Assembly (NCBI GenBank): GCA_014656015.1
Contig: BNBP01000014.1
Coordinates: 1 to 64,000 of the forward strand
Length of the DNA stretch: 64,000 bases
From: Streptomyces griseoaurantiacus
GTDB lineage: Bacteria > Actinomycetota > Actinomycetes > Streptomycetales > Streptomycetaceae
Reading direction: 5' to 3'
Below are positions 9,212 through 17,582 of this stretch, piece by piece (position 1 is the first letter of the stretch; each line of letters opens with the position of its first letter). The position numbers and the translations under genes are program-made. The notes beneath the pieces were generated by a model. That model was not told where the DNA came from, searched no databases, and was given only the letters and a program-made list of their open reading frames with translations.

Positions 9212-9284
9212 GCCCCCGTTGTGTAGCGGCCTAGCACGCTGCCCTCTCAAGGCAGTAGCGCCGGTTCGAATCCGGTCGGGGGTA
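9212..9284 (+). tRNA. tRNA-Glu (anticodon CTC)
   Basis: A 73-base cloverleaf with acceptor GCCCCCG / CGGGGGT, anticodon CTC in CCCTCTCAAGG, and T-arm CGGTTCGAATCCG. The anticodon stem differs from the other two Glu copies by one compensated base pair (CTGCC/GGCAG against CCGCC/GGCGG). CCA is not encoded. Confidence 0.95.
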
Positions 9285-9372
9285 CGGATCCATCCCGCGA
9301 GAGCGGCCGGGGTAGCTCCCCCCCGTCCTCACGGTGACAACATCCGGCTCCGGCCGGGTGGGGATCGCTAGG

Positions 9373-9445
9373 GCCCCCGTTGTGTAGCGGCCTAGCACGC
9401 CGCCCTCTCAAGGCGGTAGCGCCGGTTCGAATCCGGTCGGGGGTA
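9373..9445 (+). tRNA. tRNA-Glu (anticodon CTC)
   Basis: A 73-base copy identical to the third Glu gene at 9582 and differing from the first only in the anticodon-stem pair. Same acceptor, anticodon and T-arm as described for the first copy. Confidence 0.95.
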
Positions 9446-9465
9446 CGAACTGGTCTAAACCACAT

Positions 9466-9537
9466 TGGTCTATGGTGTAATTGGCAGCACGACTGATTCT
9501 GGTTCAGTTAGTCTAGGTTCGAGTCCTGGTAGACCAG
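9466..9537 (+). tRNA. tRNA-Gln (anticodon CTG)
   Basis: A 72-base copy of the first tRNA-Gln with one compensated acceptor-stem change (TGGTCTA/TAGACCA instead of TGGCCTA/TAGGCCA). The rest of the sequence is identical, pointing to duplication of a Gln-Glu unit. Confidence 0.95.
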
Positions 9538-9581
9538 CTCGGATCTGCGGCGGTACAGAAATGAACGCCCGCATGATCCAG

Positions 9582-9654
9582 GCCCCCGTTGTGTAGCGGC
9601 CTAGCACGCCGCCCTCTCAAGGCGGTAGCGCCGGTTCGAATCCGGTCGGGGGTA
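9582..9654 (+). tRNA. tRNA-Glu (anticodon CTC)
   Basis: A 73-base copy, last of the cluster, identical in sequence to the gene at 9373. A terminator hairpin begins 10 bases after it. Confidence 0.95.
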
Positions 9655-9664
9655 CGCGAGAAGA

Positions 9665-9694
9665 CGAAGGGCCCTCCCTCGGGAGGGCCCTTCG
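9665..9694 (+). terminator. Terminator of the tRNA cluster
   Basis: A perfect 14-bp stem (CGAAGGGCCCTCCC at 9665-9678 and its complement at 9681-9694) with a two-base gap, so the effective loop is slightly larger. It lies between the tRNAs and the convergent MerR gene. Confidence 0.8.
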
Positions 9695-9745
9695 CCGTGT
9701 CCGGTGCCTCGCGCCGCCGCCGGGCGCGGTGGCGCGAGACGTGTC

Positions 9746-10390
9746 TCACACGATGCCGTACCGCCGCGCCGACTCCTCCTCCTGGGCCAGCCGGTGCAGC
9801 GCCCGCAGCACCGGTTCGAAGAGCACCGCCGCCGCGACCGCCATCTCGGCCTTCTCCGCGTCCGACTCGTGCGTCTCCAGGAAGTCCAGGTCGCGCGCCG
9901 CCACCTCACGCATCAACCGGGCGTAGGGAACCAGCTCTTCGGCGTTCCAGTCGTAGCCGAGCCGGATCAGCGTCGCCACCGTCGTCACCAGCGAGCGGTG
10001 CACGGGGGACAGGTCGCCCAGTTCCCGCACCGAGTCCCAGCGGACCTCCGCGAGCAGCCGGTCCACCTCCCGGCGGGCGGCGGTCACGGCCGCGTCGTCC
10101 TCCGCCGGCTCCGGGGGCTGCGGCAGGGCCCACAGGGCCGCCCCCAGGCGCATGGTCCGGCCCAGCGACTCGTCGTCGACGTGCCCGAGGACCTCCTTGG
10201 CGGTCGCCACCGGGATGCGTCCCACCTGGATCAGGGCCCGCACCAGCCGCAGCCGCCGCAGGTGCTCCTCCTCGTACTCCGCCGTCGTCGCGTTGACCTG
10301 CCGGCCCGGCGGCAACAGGCCTTCGCGCAGGTAGTACTTGATCGTCGCGGTGGAGACCCCGCTCCGCTCGCTCAACTCGGCCAGCCGCAT
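9746..10390 (-). CDS. MerR-family transcriptional regulator
   Basis: A 214-residue regulator. The N-terminal winged HTH (MRLAELSERSGVSTATIKYYLREGLLPPGR, residues 1-30, given here in pieces) contains the MerR hallmarks SGVSTATIKYYLREGLL and the EEHLRRLRLVRALIQVGR helices. A long dimerisation helix and a C-terminal helical domain follow; there is no cysteine-rich metal loop, so a metal ligand is unlikely. It is divergent from the DUF4188 gene, with a large inverted repeat between them. Confidence 0.9.
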   Translation of the reverse strand: MRLAELSERSGVSTATIKYYLREGLLPPGRQVNATTAEYEEEHLRRLRLVRALIQVGRIPVATAKEVLGHVDDESLGRTMRLGAALWALPQPPEPAEDDAAVTAARREVDRLLAEVRWDSVRELGDLSPVHRSLVTTVATLIRLGYDWNAEELVPYARLMREVAARDLDFLETHESDAEKAEMAVAAAVLFEPVLRALHRLAQEEESARRYGIV

Positions 10391-10413
10391 CTCTTGCGCT
10401 CCTGTTCGGACAA

Positions 10414-10450
10414 CGGCACTATCCAAGCATGCCCACATCGGATAGTGCCG
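10414..10450. promoter_or_regulatory. Large perfect inverted repeat, likely MerR operator
   Basis: CGGCACTATCC at 10414-10424 is repeated in perfect inverted form at 10440-10450 with a 15-base spacer. It lies 24 bases upstream of the merR start and 48 bases upstream of the DUF4188 start, and is the obvious binding site for the MerR-type regulator. Confidence 0.7.
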
Positions 10451-10497
10451 CTAACCAACGCGTCGCGAACCCACGAGGGAACACAGGGGGAGAAGTC

Positions 10498-11010
10498 ATG
10501 GGAAGCAGGTCCGTCATCGCCGGCCGCACCACCGCCGACGCCGAGGGTGAGGTCGTCGTCCTGCTCATCGGGATGCGGATCAACCACTTCTGGGCGGTGC
10601 ACCACTGGCTGCCGGTGCTCGGCGCGATGCCGCGCATGCTGCGCGAACTGGTGCGGGACCCCGGGCGCGGACTGCTCGGACACGTCCTGCTGACGGCCTC
10701 GCCGAGGACGTACTACGTCGTCCAGTACTGGCAGTCCAAGGAGAAGCTCTACGCGTACGCGACCTCGCCCGACATGTTCCACCACCGGGCGTGGGCGAGG
10801 CTCAACCGCAAGGAGCGGGAGGGGCAGGCGCGGCAGCACGTGGGGCTGTGGCACGAGACGTACGTGGTGCCCGAGGGGAACTACGAGGCGATCTACGCGG
10901 ACATGCCGGCCTTCGGCCTGGCGGCGGCCCACGGCCGACTGCCGCTGGAGAAGCGGGGACGGCGGGCGAGGGACCGGTTCGCGCACCGGTCCGGCGCACC
11001 GGCCGAGTAA
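10498..11010 (+). CDS. DUF4188-family (monooxygenase-like) protein
   Basis: A 170-residue protein matching DUF4188, a dimeric alpha-beta barrel-like family sometimes labelled monooxygenase. Recognisable blocks are the start of the domain (LLIGMRINHFWAVHHWLPV), the middle YYVVQYWQSKEKLYAYA and the VGLWHETYVVPEGNYEAIYADMP block, given only in part here. The basic C-terminus (RGRRARDRF) is outside the domain. The ATG at 10498 follows a GGGGGAGAA ribosome site. The divergent MerR gene and shared inverted repeat suggest it is the regulated target, as in other MerR/DUF4188 pairs I recall in actinomycetes. Its substrate is unknown. Confidence 0.75.
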   Translation: MGSRSVIAGRTTADAEGEVVVLLIGMRINHFWAVHHWLPVLGAMPRMLRELVRDPGRGLLGHVLLTASPRTYYVVQYWQSKEKLYAYATSPDMFHHRAWARLNRKEREGQARQHVGLWHETYVVPEGNYEAIYADMPAFGLAAAHGRLPLEKRGRRARDRFAHRSGAPAE

Positions 11011-11087
11011 CCCCCGTGGGGAGGCGGGGAGGGTCTGCCGCGGCGTCGGGGCCGGCCCTCCCCGTCGGACGCGGGGGAGAGGGTGGT

Positions 11088-11804
11088 TCAGCCGGAGCGG
11101 CGCAGGGCCTCGGAGAGGCGTCCGGCGGCGTCGATCACGGCCTGGGCGTGCATGCGGCCCGGGTGGCGGGAGAGGCGCTCGATGGGTCCGGAGACGGAGA
11201 CGGCGGCCACCACGCGGTTCGAGGGGCCCCGCACCGGCGCGGAGACGGAGGCGACGCCCGGCTCGCGCTCGCCGATCGACTGGGCCCAGCCCCGGCGCCG
11301 CACGCCGGACAGCGCCGTCGCCGTGAACCGGGCGCCCTGCAGCCCGCGGTGCAGGCGCTCCGGCTCCTCCCAGGCCATGAGGATCTGCGCGGAGGAGCCC
11401 GCCTTCATCGTCAGGGTCGAGCCGACCGGGACCGTGTCCCGCAGACCCGACAGCCGCTCCGCCGCGGCGACGCAGATGCGCATGTCGCCCTGGCGGCGGT
11501 AGAGCTGGGCGCTCTCGCCCGTCATGTCCCGCAGGTGCGTGAGGACCGGCCCGGCCGTCGCCAGCAGCCGGTCCTCGCCCGCCGCGGCGGCCAGTTCGGC
11601 GAGCCGGGGGCCGAGGATGAACCGCCCCTGCATGTCACGCGCCACCATGCGGTGGTGCTCCAGCGCCACGGCCAGCCGGTGGGCCGTGGGTCGTGCCAGT
11701 CCGGTGGCCGCGACCAGCCCTGCGAGGGTGGCCGGTCCGGACTCCAGGGCGCTCAGGACAAGGGCTGCCTTGTCCAGGACGCCGACGCCGCTACTGTTGT
11801 CCAT
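11088..11804 (-). CDS. ndgR: IclR-family regulator NdgR
   Basis: A 238-residue IclR-type regulator. The N-terminal HTH (KAALVLSALESGPATLAGL, then ATGLARPTAHRLAVAL) leads into the effector domain with SAQLYRRQGDMRICVAAAE and the conserved GSTLTMKAGSSAQILMAW block. In Streptomyces NdgR (LtbR in corynebacteria) controls leucine and methionine biosynthesis and nitrogen-source-dependent development; its position divergent from leuCD and its exact length support the symbol. Start ATG 11804 was chosen because the HTH follows directly and the operator lies just outside it. Confidence 0.92.
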   Translation of the reverse strand: MDNSSGVGVLDKAALVLSALESGPATLAGLVAATGLARPTAHRLAVALEHHRMVARDMQGRFILGPRLAELAAAAGEDRLLATAGPVLTHLRDMTGESAQLYRRQGDMRICVAAAERLSGLRDTVPVGSTLTMKAGSSAQILMAWEEPERLHRGLQGARFTATALSGVRRRGWAQSIGEREPGVASVSAPVRGPSNRVVAAVSVSGPIERLSRHPGRMHAQAVIDAAGRLSEALRRSG

Positions 11805-11812
11805 GCAACGAT

Positions 11813-11841
11813 ACTTGCGTCTCACTCTGTGAAACGCAAGT
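11813..11841. promoter_or_regulatory. Probable NdgR operator
   Basis: Perfect inverted repeat ACTTGCGT (11813-11820) and ACGCAAGT (11834-11841) with a 13-base spacer, starting 8 bases upstream of the ndgR start. The region is locally A+T-rich. The position allows autoregulation and control of the divergent leuC, as known for NdgR. Confidence 0.7.
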
Positions 11842-12017
11842 TCAAATTTCCGTGGAACGCGCCACTCTGGGACACACAGCACCACACACCGGGCCCGGTG
11901 ACCACGGGTCCGACGGAGGGCGCCCGGAGTTCACCGGAACTCGAGGGGGGCGTGCGCTCCCCCCAGGATCTCTAGTTGGGCCGGCGGACACAGTCGTCGC
12001 CGGCCGGAGGGAAAGCG

Positions 12018-13442
12018 ATGGGTAGGACACTCGCGGAGAAGGTCTGGGACGACCACGTCGTCCGGCGCGCCGAGGGCGAGCCCGACCTCCTCTTCATCGA
12101 TCTGCACCTGCTGCACGAGGTGACCAGCCCGCAGGCCTTCGACGGGCTGCGGCAGAGCGGTCGGCCGGTGCGGCGCCTCGACCTCACCATCGCGACCGAG
12201 GACCACAACACCCCGACCCTCGACATCGACAAGCCGATCGCCGACCCGGTCTCCCGCGCCCAGCTGGAGACCCTGCGCAAGAACTGCGCGGACTTCGGCG
12301 TCCGGCTGCACCCCCTGGGCGACGTCGAGCAGGGCGTCGTGCACGTCGTCGGCCCGCAGCTCGGTCTGACCCAGCCCGGCACCACCGTCGTCTGCGGCGA
12401 CTCCCACACCTCCACGCACGGCGCCTTCGGCGCGCTGGCCTTCGGCATCGGCACCTCCCAGGTCGAGCACGTGCTGGCCACCCAGACCCTGCCGATGGCC
12501 CGCCCCAAGACCATGGCCATCACGGTCGAGGGCGAGCTGCCCGACGGCGTCACCGCCAAGGACCTGATCCTCGCGATCATCGCGAAGATCGGTACGGGCG
12601 GCGGCCAGGGCTACGTCCTGGAGTACCGCGGCTCCGCCATCGAGAAGCTCTCGATGGAGGCCCGCATGACCATCTGCAACATGTCGATCGAGGCCGGCGC
12701 CCGCGCGGGCATGATCGCCCCCGACGAGACGACCTTCGCCTACCTCCAGGGGCGCCCGCACGCCCCCGAGGGCGCCGACTGGGACGCCGCCGTCGCGTAC
12801 TGGAAGACCCTGCGCACCGACGAGGACGCGGTCTTCGACGCCGAGGTCGTCATCGACGCCGCCGCGCTGTCGCCGTTCGTCACCTGGGGCACCAACCCCG
12901 GGCAGGGCGCACCGCTGTCCGCAGTCGTCCCCGACCCGGCCTCCTACGAGGACGCCTCGGAGCGGCTCGCCGCCGAAAAGGCCCTGGAGTACATGGGGTT
13001 GACGGCCGGACAGCCGCTGCGCGAGATCGCGGTGGACACCGTCTTCGTCGGCTCGTGCACCAACGGCCGCATCGAGGACCTGCGCGCCGCCGCCGAGATC
13101 GTCAAGGGCCGCAAAGTCGCCGAGGGCGTACGGATGCTGGTCGTCCCCGGCTCCGCGCGGGTCGGTCTCCAGGCCGTCTCCGAGGGCCTGGACGTCGTCT
13201 TCAAGGAGGCCGGCGCCGAATGGCGGCACGCGGGCTGTTCCATGTGCCTGGGCATGAACCCCGACCAGCTCGCCCCCGGTGAGCGCTCGGCGTCCACCTC
13301 CAACCGCAACTTCGAGGGCCGGCAGGGCAAGGGCGGGCGCACCCACCTGGTCTCCCCGCAGGTCGCCGCCGCGACCGCGGTCACCGGGCACCTCGCGTCC
13401 CCCGCCGACCTGTCCGACGCCCCCGTGCCCGCTGGAGTCTGA
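12018..13442 (+). CDS. leuC: 3-isopropylmalate dehydratase large subunit
   Basis: The 474-residue catalytic subunit of isopropylmalate isomerase, converting 2-isopropylmalate to 3-isopropylmalate in leucine synthesis with a [4Fe-4S] cluster. It is complete and typical: EDHNTPT substrate loop, [20 protein letters not shown], the cluster cysteine in [15 protein letters not shown], and the C-x2-C pair in [13 protein letters not shown]. The ATG at 12018 has GGAGGGAAAG upstream. leuD follows after 6 bases; ndgR is divergent. Confidence 0.97.
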   Translation: MGRTLAEKVWDDHVVRRAEGEPDLLFIDLHLLHEVTSPQAFDGLRQSGRPVRRLDLTIATEDHNTPTLDIDKPIADPVSRAQLETLRKNCADFGVRLHPLGDVEQGVVHVVGPQLGLTQPGTTVVCGDSHTSTHGAFGALAFGIGTSQVEHVLATQTLPMARPKTMAITVEGELPDGVTAKDLILAIIAKIGTGGGQGYVLEYRGSAIEKLSMEARMTICNMSIEAGARAGMIAPDETTFAYLQGRPHAPEGADWDAAVAYWKTLRTDEDAVFDAEVVIDAAALSPFVTWGTNPGQGAPLSAVVPDPASYEDASERLAAEKALEYMGLTAGQPLREIAVDTVFVGSCTNGRIEDLRAAAEIVKGRKVAEGVRMLVVPGSARVGLQAVSEGLDVVFKEAGAEWRHAGCSMCLGMNPDQLAPGERSASTSNRNFEGRQGKGGRTHLVSPQVAAATAVTGHLASPADLSDAPVPAGV

Positions 13443-13448
13443 TCAGTC

Positions 13449-14042
13449 ATGGAAGCATTCACCACCCACACCGGCCGGGCCGTTCCGCTGCGCCGCAGCA
13501 ACGTCGACACCGACCAGATCATCCCCGCCCACTGGCTCAAGAAGGTGACGCGGGACGGGTTCGAGGACGGGCTGTTCGAGGCCTGGCGCAAGGACCCCTC
13601 GTTCATCCTCAACCAGCCCGAGCGGCAGGGTGCCACGGTCCTGGTGGCGGGCCCCGACTTCGGCACCGGCTCCTCCCGCGAGCACGCCGTGTGGGCCCTG
13701 CAGAACTACGGCTTCAAGGCCGTGATCTCCGCCCGGTTCGCAGACATCTTCCGCGGCAACTCGCTGAAGAACGGCCTGCTCACCGTCGTCCTGGACCAGG
13801 AGACCGTGAACGCGCTGCAGGAACTCACCGAGAAGGACCCGCAGACGGAGATCACGGTCGACCTCGAGGCCCGCGAGGTGCGCGCCGAGGGCATCACCGC
13901 CGCCTTCGAGCTGGACGAGAACGCCCGCTGGCGGCTCCTGAACGGCCTCGACGACATCTCCATCACGCTGCAGAACGAGGCGGACATCGCCTCCTACGAG
14001 GCGAAGCGCCCCTCCTTCAAGCCGCGCACGCTCCCGGTCTGA
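13449..14042 (+). CDS. leuD: 3-isopropylmalate dehydratase small subunit
   Basis: The 197-residue swivelling subunit that completes the LeuC active site. Family motifs are [14 protein letters not shown] near the start, [17 protein letters not shown] and a C-terminal helical tail with FKPRTLPV. It starts 6 bases after leuC and shares its transcript, which ends at the perfect hairpin about 43 bases downstream. Confidence 0.97.
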   Translation: MEAFTTHTGRAVPLRRSNVDTDQIIPAHWLKKVTRDGFEDGLFEAWRKDPSFILNQPERQGATVLVAGPDFGTGSSREHAVWALQNYGFKAVISARFADIFRGNSLKNGLLTVVLDQETVNALQELTEKDPQTEITVDLEAREVRAEGITAAFELDENARWRLLNGLDDISITLQNEADIASYEAKRPSFKPRTLPV

Positions 14043-14453
14043 CCGGCCGCACGGCCCCGCCGGCCCCGCGGCCGGCACCCGCTCGGCGAACGCCCGCCGT
14101 CCTCAGGGACGGCGGGCGTTCGCCTTTTCGGCGTGCGGAGGAGTGCCGGCCGGCCCCCGGGCGCCCCGCCCGGTGGTGTCTTCCGGCCGGTCGGCCGGAA
14201 GCGGCCCGTCGGGTTTCGGCCACCGCCCGGGGACACGTACCCCCAATCGGGGGCGGTCGGGCGCATGGCGGCGCCGACCCCGCGATGACCCGGCCCGCCA
14301 CCGCGTCCGGAGTCAACTCCCCAGGTTGAAACGGTGTTTGCCTGGGTACGCGACCCCCGACGGGGTGATCGCCGCGCGCGCCCGGACGATTGTCCGAGAC
14401 GGCAGTTGCCCCCTGCGGGGGCGACAACTCGCCCCAGATGGCACAATCTGTGC
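14043..14453. other. leuD/small-gene intergenic region
   Basis: Contains the leuD terminator at 14085-14124, then roughly 300 bases of G+C-rich spacer with no convincing gene. Close to the next gene there is a small inverted repeat, TTGCCCCC-TGC-GGGGGCGACAA (14406-14427), immediately upstream of an A+T-leaning GGCACAATCTG stretch that could be a promoter -10 region. Confidence 0.4.
14085..14128 (+). terminator. leuCD terminator
   Basis: A perfect 18-bp stem (14085-14102 with 14107-14124), TCAG loop, followed by TTTT: a classical intrinsic terminator. Confidence 0.9.
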
Positions 14454-14684
14454 ATGGAACACGACGGCCAACTCGAGCTCTATACGGCGGTCGCGAACCA
14501 GCTCAAGGAAGCGCACTCCCGAGTGCGCGCACTGCAAGTCCCGGAGGGCGTACGGATGGCGCTGACCCGGAAGCTGCTGGTCATTACGGCCGCGGCCAAA
14601 CACGATCTCGCCGGTGCCGCGCGGCGCCTGGAGCGGTTCTCGGAGGACCTCGACGAGGGCCGCCTTCCCGGGGCCGACGGCTGA
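14454..14684 (+). CDS. Small conserved-type helical protein of unknown function
   Basis: A 76-residue protein beginning MEHDGQLELYTAVANQLKEA. The whole sequence is amphipathic helical (LKEAHSRVRALQV, ALTRKLLVITAAAKHDLAGAARRLERF) with an acidic tail, and has no cysteine, signal or membrane helix. Position immediately upstream of hupS and typical codon use support a real gene; it corresponds in position to a conserved hypothetical in S. coelicolor. A protein-interaction or DNA-associated role is conceivable but not shown. Confidence 0.7.
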   Translation: MEHDGQLELYTAVANQLKEAHSRVRALQVPEGVRMALTRKLLVITAAAKHDLAGAARRLERFSEDLDEGRLPGADG

Positions 14685-14743
14685 GGGGCCTTCCCCGCAG
14701 CCGAGTTCCGTTGCGGCACAAGGGTGATTAGCCCGTTTCGTGT

Positions 14744-14772
14744 TTGATTTGCGGTATATATCTGCCTAACGT
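14744..14772 (+). promoter_or_regulatory. hupS promoter
   Basis: TTGATT at 14744-14749, 17-base spacer, TAACGT at 14767-14772, within the most A+T-rich patch of this region (GGTATATATCT). It predicts a leader of about 45 bases before the GTG of hupS. Confidence 0.65.
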
Positions 14773-14823
14773 GCGAAAAGGCTTGAACAGTTTCGTTCGG
14801 GCAATGTCTCCGAAGGGGAAGAC

Positions 14824-15492
14824 GTGAACAAGGCGCAGCTCGTAGAAGCGATTGCCGACAAGATGGGCGGGCGTCAGCAGGCCGCCGACGCGGTCGACGC
14901 CGTACTGGACGCCATCGTCCGAGCGGTCGTCGCCGGAGACCGGGTCTCCGTCACCGGCTTCGGATCCTTCGAGAAGGTGGACCGCCCGGCCCGCTACGCC
15001 CGGAACCCGCAGACCGGGGAGCGGGTGCGGGTCAAGAAGACCTCCGTGCCGCGCTTCCGCGCCGGTCAGGGGTTCAAGGACCTGGTGAGCGGGTCCAAGA
15101 AGCTGCCCAAGGGTGGCGAGGTCGCGGTCAAGAAGGCGCCCAAGGGCAGCCTTTCGGGTCCGCCGCCCACCATCGCCAAGGCCGCGGGCAAGAAGGCCGC
15201 CGCCAAGAAGGCGACCGGCGCGCGGAAGACCGCCGCGGCGGCGACGAAGAAGGCGGCCGCCAAGAAGACCACGGCGACGGCGAAGAAGACCGCCGCCAAG
15301 AAGACGACCGGCACCGCCAAGACGGCCGCCGCCAAGAAGACGGCCACGAAGGCCGCCGCCAAGAAGACCGCCACGAAGGCCACGGCCAAGAAGGCCCCGG
15401 CGAAGAAGGCCAGCACGAAGAAGGCCCCCGCTCGCAAGTCGCCGGCACGCAAGACGACCACCGCGAAGCGGGCGAGCAGCGCGCGGCAGTGA
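14824..15492 (+). CDS. hupS: HU-family nucleoid protein with lysine-rich tail (HupS)
   Basis: A 222-residue two-part nucleoid-associated protein. Residues 1-95 form a standard HU domain (MNKAQLVEAIADKMGG, then SVTGFGSFEKVDRPARYARNPQTG) that bends DNA as a dimer. From about residue 100 on there is a histone H1-like tail of KKAAAKK, KKTAT and KKAPAKK repeats that binds DNA without sequence preference. HupS is the sporulation-associated HU of Streptomyces that helps compact spore nucleoids. It starts at GTG 14824 after GAAGGGGAA and ends at its own terminator. Confidence 0.96.
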   Translation: MNKAQLVEAIADKMGGRQQAADAVDAVLDAIVRAVVAGDRVSVTGFGSFEKVDRPARYARNPQTGERVRVKKTSVPRFRAGQGFKDLVSGSKKLPKGGEVAVKKAPKGSLSGPPPTIAKAAGKKAAAKKATGARKTAAAATKKAAAKKTTATAKKTAAKKTTGTAKTAAAKKTATKAAAKKTATKATAKKAPAKKASTKKAPARKSPARKTTTAKRASSARQ

Positions 15493-15526
15493 GCCGTGCA
15501 CCGCGAGTAATTGACACGTGCCGGGA

Positions 15527-15554
15527 CGGGCCGGACCCTCATGGGTCCGGCCCG
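15527..15554. terminator. hupS terminator
   Basis: A perfect 12-bp stem (CGGGCCGGACCC at 15527-15538 and its complement at 15543-15554) around a TCAT loop. It serves hupS and possibly the convergent small gene. Confidence 0.8.
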
Positions 15555-15609
15555 CGGTGTGCCCGGGAACTCCGGGAGCGGAGGGGAGGCCCGGGGCGGG
15601 CTTCCGGCC

Positions 15610-15813
15610 TCAGAACGTCTGCAGCGTCACCAGGGTGATGCGCAGGGCCCCGCCCTCGCCGTCCCCCTCCACGCGGACCCGCTGGCCCGGCCGCAGCAGC
15701 CGCAGGCCGCCCGCGTCGAACGCCGCCGCGTCGAACGCCACCGGCGTCCCGTCGTCCAGCAGCACCTGGCCGCTGCGGGTCTCGGAGTCGTAGGTGTACG
15801 CGGTCGCCTGCAT
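15610..15813 (-). CDS. Small OB-fold/cold-shock-like protein of unknown function
   Basis: A 67-residue beta-rich protein (MQATAYTYDSETRSGQVLLD, then DGTPVAFDAAAFDAGGLRLL, PGQRVRVEGDGEGG). The strand pattern, with a TYDSETRSGQVLLDDG opening and a GQRVRVE strand, resembles the CspA-like OB fold, which suggests nucleic-acid binding; this is inference from pattern only. It ends convergent with hupS and begins 9 bases downstream of cofC, so it is probably co-transcribed with cofC. Confidence 0.75.
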   Translation of the reverse strand: MQATAYTYDSETRSGQVLLDDGTPVAFDAAAFDAGGLRLLRPGQRVRVEGDGEGGALRITLVTLQTF

Positions 15814-15822
15814 ACCCGCAGC

Positions 15823-16512
15823 CTAGTACCCGCATCCCGAGGACAACGCCCGCAGGGGCAGCGCCCCCACGGCGGCCACCGTCCGCGCGCCCGCCCCCAG
15901 CGCCAGCGCCGCCCGCAGATCCGCGCCGGTGTCGACGTCCTGGCGCACCGAGTCCACCGCGCCCGGCGCAAGTTCCACCGCCCCCGAGGCCAGATGGCGC
16001 CGCCGGGAATCCACCCCGAACGCAGGGCCCAATTCCCTTCCGGGGCCCGCGGCCAGCAGCGTCGTGCCGATTCCGGCCGCGTCCGCGAGGAAGGACCGCG
16101 GGAATTCCCCGGCCGCCCGCAGCACCCGTTCCAATTCGGCGGGCCGCAGCGCCGGGAGATCGGCGTTGAGGGCGGCGACCGCCGCGCCCGGCCGCCGGAA
16201 CCGTACGGCCGCGGCCCCGTGCGCCAGCGCCGCGTTCAGTCCGCCCGCCGGTTCGTCGGCGAGGATCAGCGCGCCGAGCGCGGACAGCTCGCGCCCGGCG
16301 AGCGGGTCGTCCGTGACGACCGCCACATCGCGCACCTCGGGGCAGTCCAGCGCCGCCGCCACCGTGTCCTGGGCGAAGGCCAGGGCGAGCCCCGGGCGCA
16401 CCGCGTCCCCGGCGGCGTCCGTCAGGCGGCTCTTGGCCCGCGCCAGGGCTTTCACCGGAATGACCAAGGACCACTGCACGCCCGCTCCGTCCGCCGACCC
16501 GTCGCGGCCCAT
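15823..16512 (-). CDS. cofC: 2-phospho-L-lactate/PEP guanylyltransferase for coenzyme F420
   Basis: A 229-residue nucleotidyltransferase that activates phospholactate or, in mycobacteria as FbiD, phosphoenolpyruvate with GTP to start the F420 side chain. Recognisable are VQWSLVIPVKALARAKSRLT (the K-x-L-x3-K-S-R-L loop), VAVVTDDPLAG, GLNAALAHGA and the metal-binding ALNADLPALRP. ATG 16512 was chosen; an in-frame start a few codons upstream is possible. It is followed by the small OB-like gene and divergent from plsC. Confidence 0.88.
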   Translation of the reverse strand: MGRDGSADGAGVQWSLVIPVKALARAKSRLTDAAGDAVRPGLALAFAQDTVAAALDCPEVRDVAVVTDDPLAGRELSALGALILADEPAGGLNAALAHGAAAVRFRRPGAAVAALNADLPALRPAELERVLRAAGEFPRSFLADAAGIGTTLLAAGPGRELGPAFGVDSRRRHLASGAVELAPGAVDSVRQDVDTGADLRAALALGAGARTVAAVGALPLRALSSGCGY

Positions 16513-16748
16513 TGTCACCCCCACCGTGCGTCGCCCGCCCGCGTCCCACCTCGCCCCCGCGCCCGGTCAGGGCAGTGGGGGAGTGCGTTCCGGGCACCGC
16601 GACGCCGGGATGATCCGAGGGAGGGGCCCTCACACGCCGGGGCGTACGGTGTTCTCGACAGACAGGCAACCCGGGGCCAGACTTGTGCGGCTCCCCGGGC
16701 CCGGGTCCCGAACCCGTGAGTCCTTCAGCCCTAGAGGAAGGTGTCCGT

Positions 16749-17582
16749 GTGCCCCGCCGGAGAATCGGCTTCTGGTACCGCTTCGCCGCGGTGCTCTGCA
16801 AACCTCCGCTGGTGGTTCTGCTGAAGCGGGATTGGCGCGGAATGGAGAACATGCCGGCCGACGGCGGATTCATCACCGCGGTGAACCACAATTCGCATGT
16901 GGACCCCTTCGCGTACGCGCACTACCAGTACAACACCGGGCGTGTTCCGCGTTTTCTCGCGAAGAGCGGACTTTTCCGGAAGGGATTCGTCGGCGCCGCC
17001 ATGCGCGGCACCGGACAGATCCCCGTCTACCGCGAGACGACGGACGCGCTCAGCGCCTTCCGGGCCGCGATCCACGCCGTCGAGAGCGGCGAGTGCGTCG
17101 CGTTCTACCCCGAGGGAACCCTGACCCGCGACCCGGACCAGTGGCCCATGACCGGCAAGACGGGCGCCGCGCGCGTCGCGCTGCAGACCCGGTGCCCGGT
17201 GATCCCGGTCGCCCAGTGGGGCGCCAACGAACTGCTGCCGCCCTACGCGAAGAAGCCCGTCCTCTTCCCGCGCAAGACGAGCCGTGTCCTCGCCGGCCCG
17301 CCGGTGGACCTCAGCGCCTTCTACGGCCGCGAGATGACTCCCGAACTGCTCAAGGAGGCGACGGAGGTCATCATGGCCGCCATCACCCGCCTGCTCGAGG
17401 AGATCCGCGGCGAGAAGGCGCCCGAGAAGCGCTACGACCCGCGCGAGGTCCGTCTCGAGCAGCGCCGCCGCACCGCCACGGCCACCGCGAGGAGGCAGAC
17501 CGCGCGTCAGGAGCCCGGGCAGCCGGACGCACCGCGCCCGGAGCAGGCAGAGCAGGCACAGCAAGAGGGGCAGGGCACGTGA
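16749..17582 (+). CDS. plsC: 1-acylglycerol-3-phosphate acyltransferase
   Basis: A 277-residue lysophosphatidic acid acyltransferase acting at the inner membrane, second acylation step of phospholipid synthesis. The HX4D catalytic motif is NHNSHVD (about residues 43-49) and the substrate-binding EGT is FYPEGTLTRD. A hydrophobic N-terminal segment (FAAVLCKPPLVVLL) fits membrane attachment; the C-terminal tail past about 225 is charged and low-complexity. GTG 16749 has GAGGAAGG 8 bases upstream. Its TGA overlaps the gpsA GTG by 4 bases, coupling two steps of glycerolipid synthesis. Confidence 0.93.
   Translation: MPRRRIGFWYRFAAVLCKPPLVVLLKRDWRGMENMPADGGFITAVNHNSHVDPFAYAHYQYNTGRVPRFLAKSGLFRKGFVGAAMRGTGQIPVYRETTDALSAFRAAIHAVESGECVAFYPEGTLTRDPDQWPMTGKTGAARVALQTRCPVIPVAQWGANELLPPYAKKPVLFPRKTSRVLAGPPVDLSAFYGREMTPELLKEATEVIMAAITRLLEEIRGEKAPEKRYDPREVRLEQRRRTATATARRQTARQEPGQPDAPRPEQAEQAQQEGQGT

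Noticed and set aside
9247..9749. Short minus-strand frames over the tRNA cluster (RPDRIRTGATALRG-type)
   Set aside because: They are reverse translations of repeated tRNA-Glu sequence, a familiar annotation artefact.
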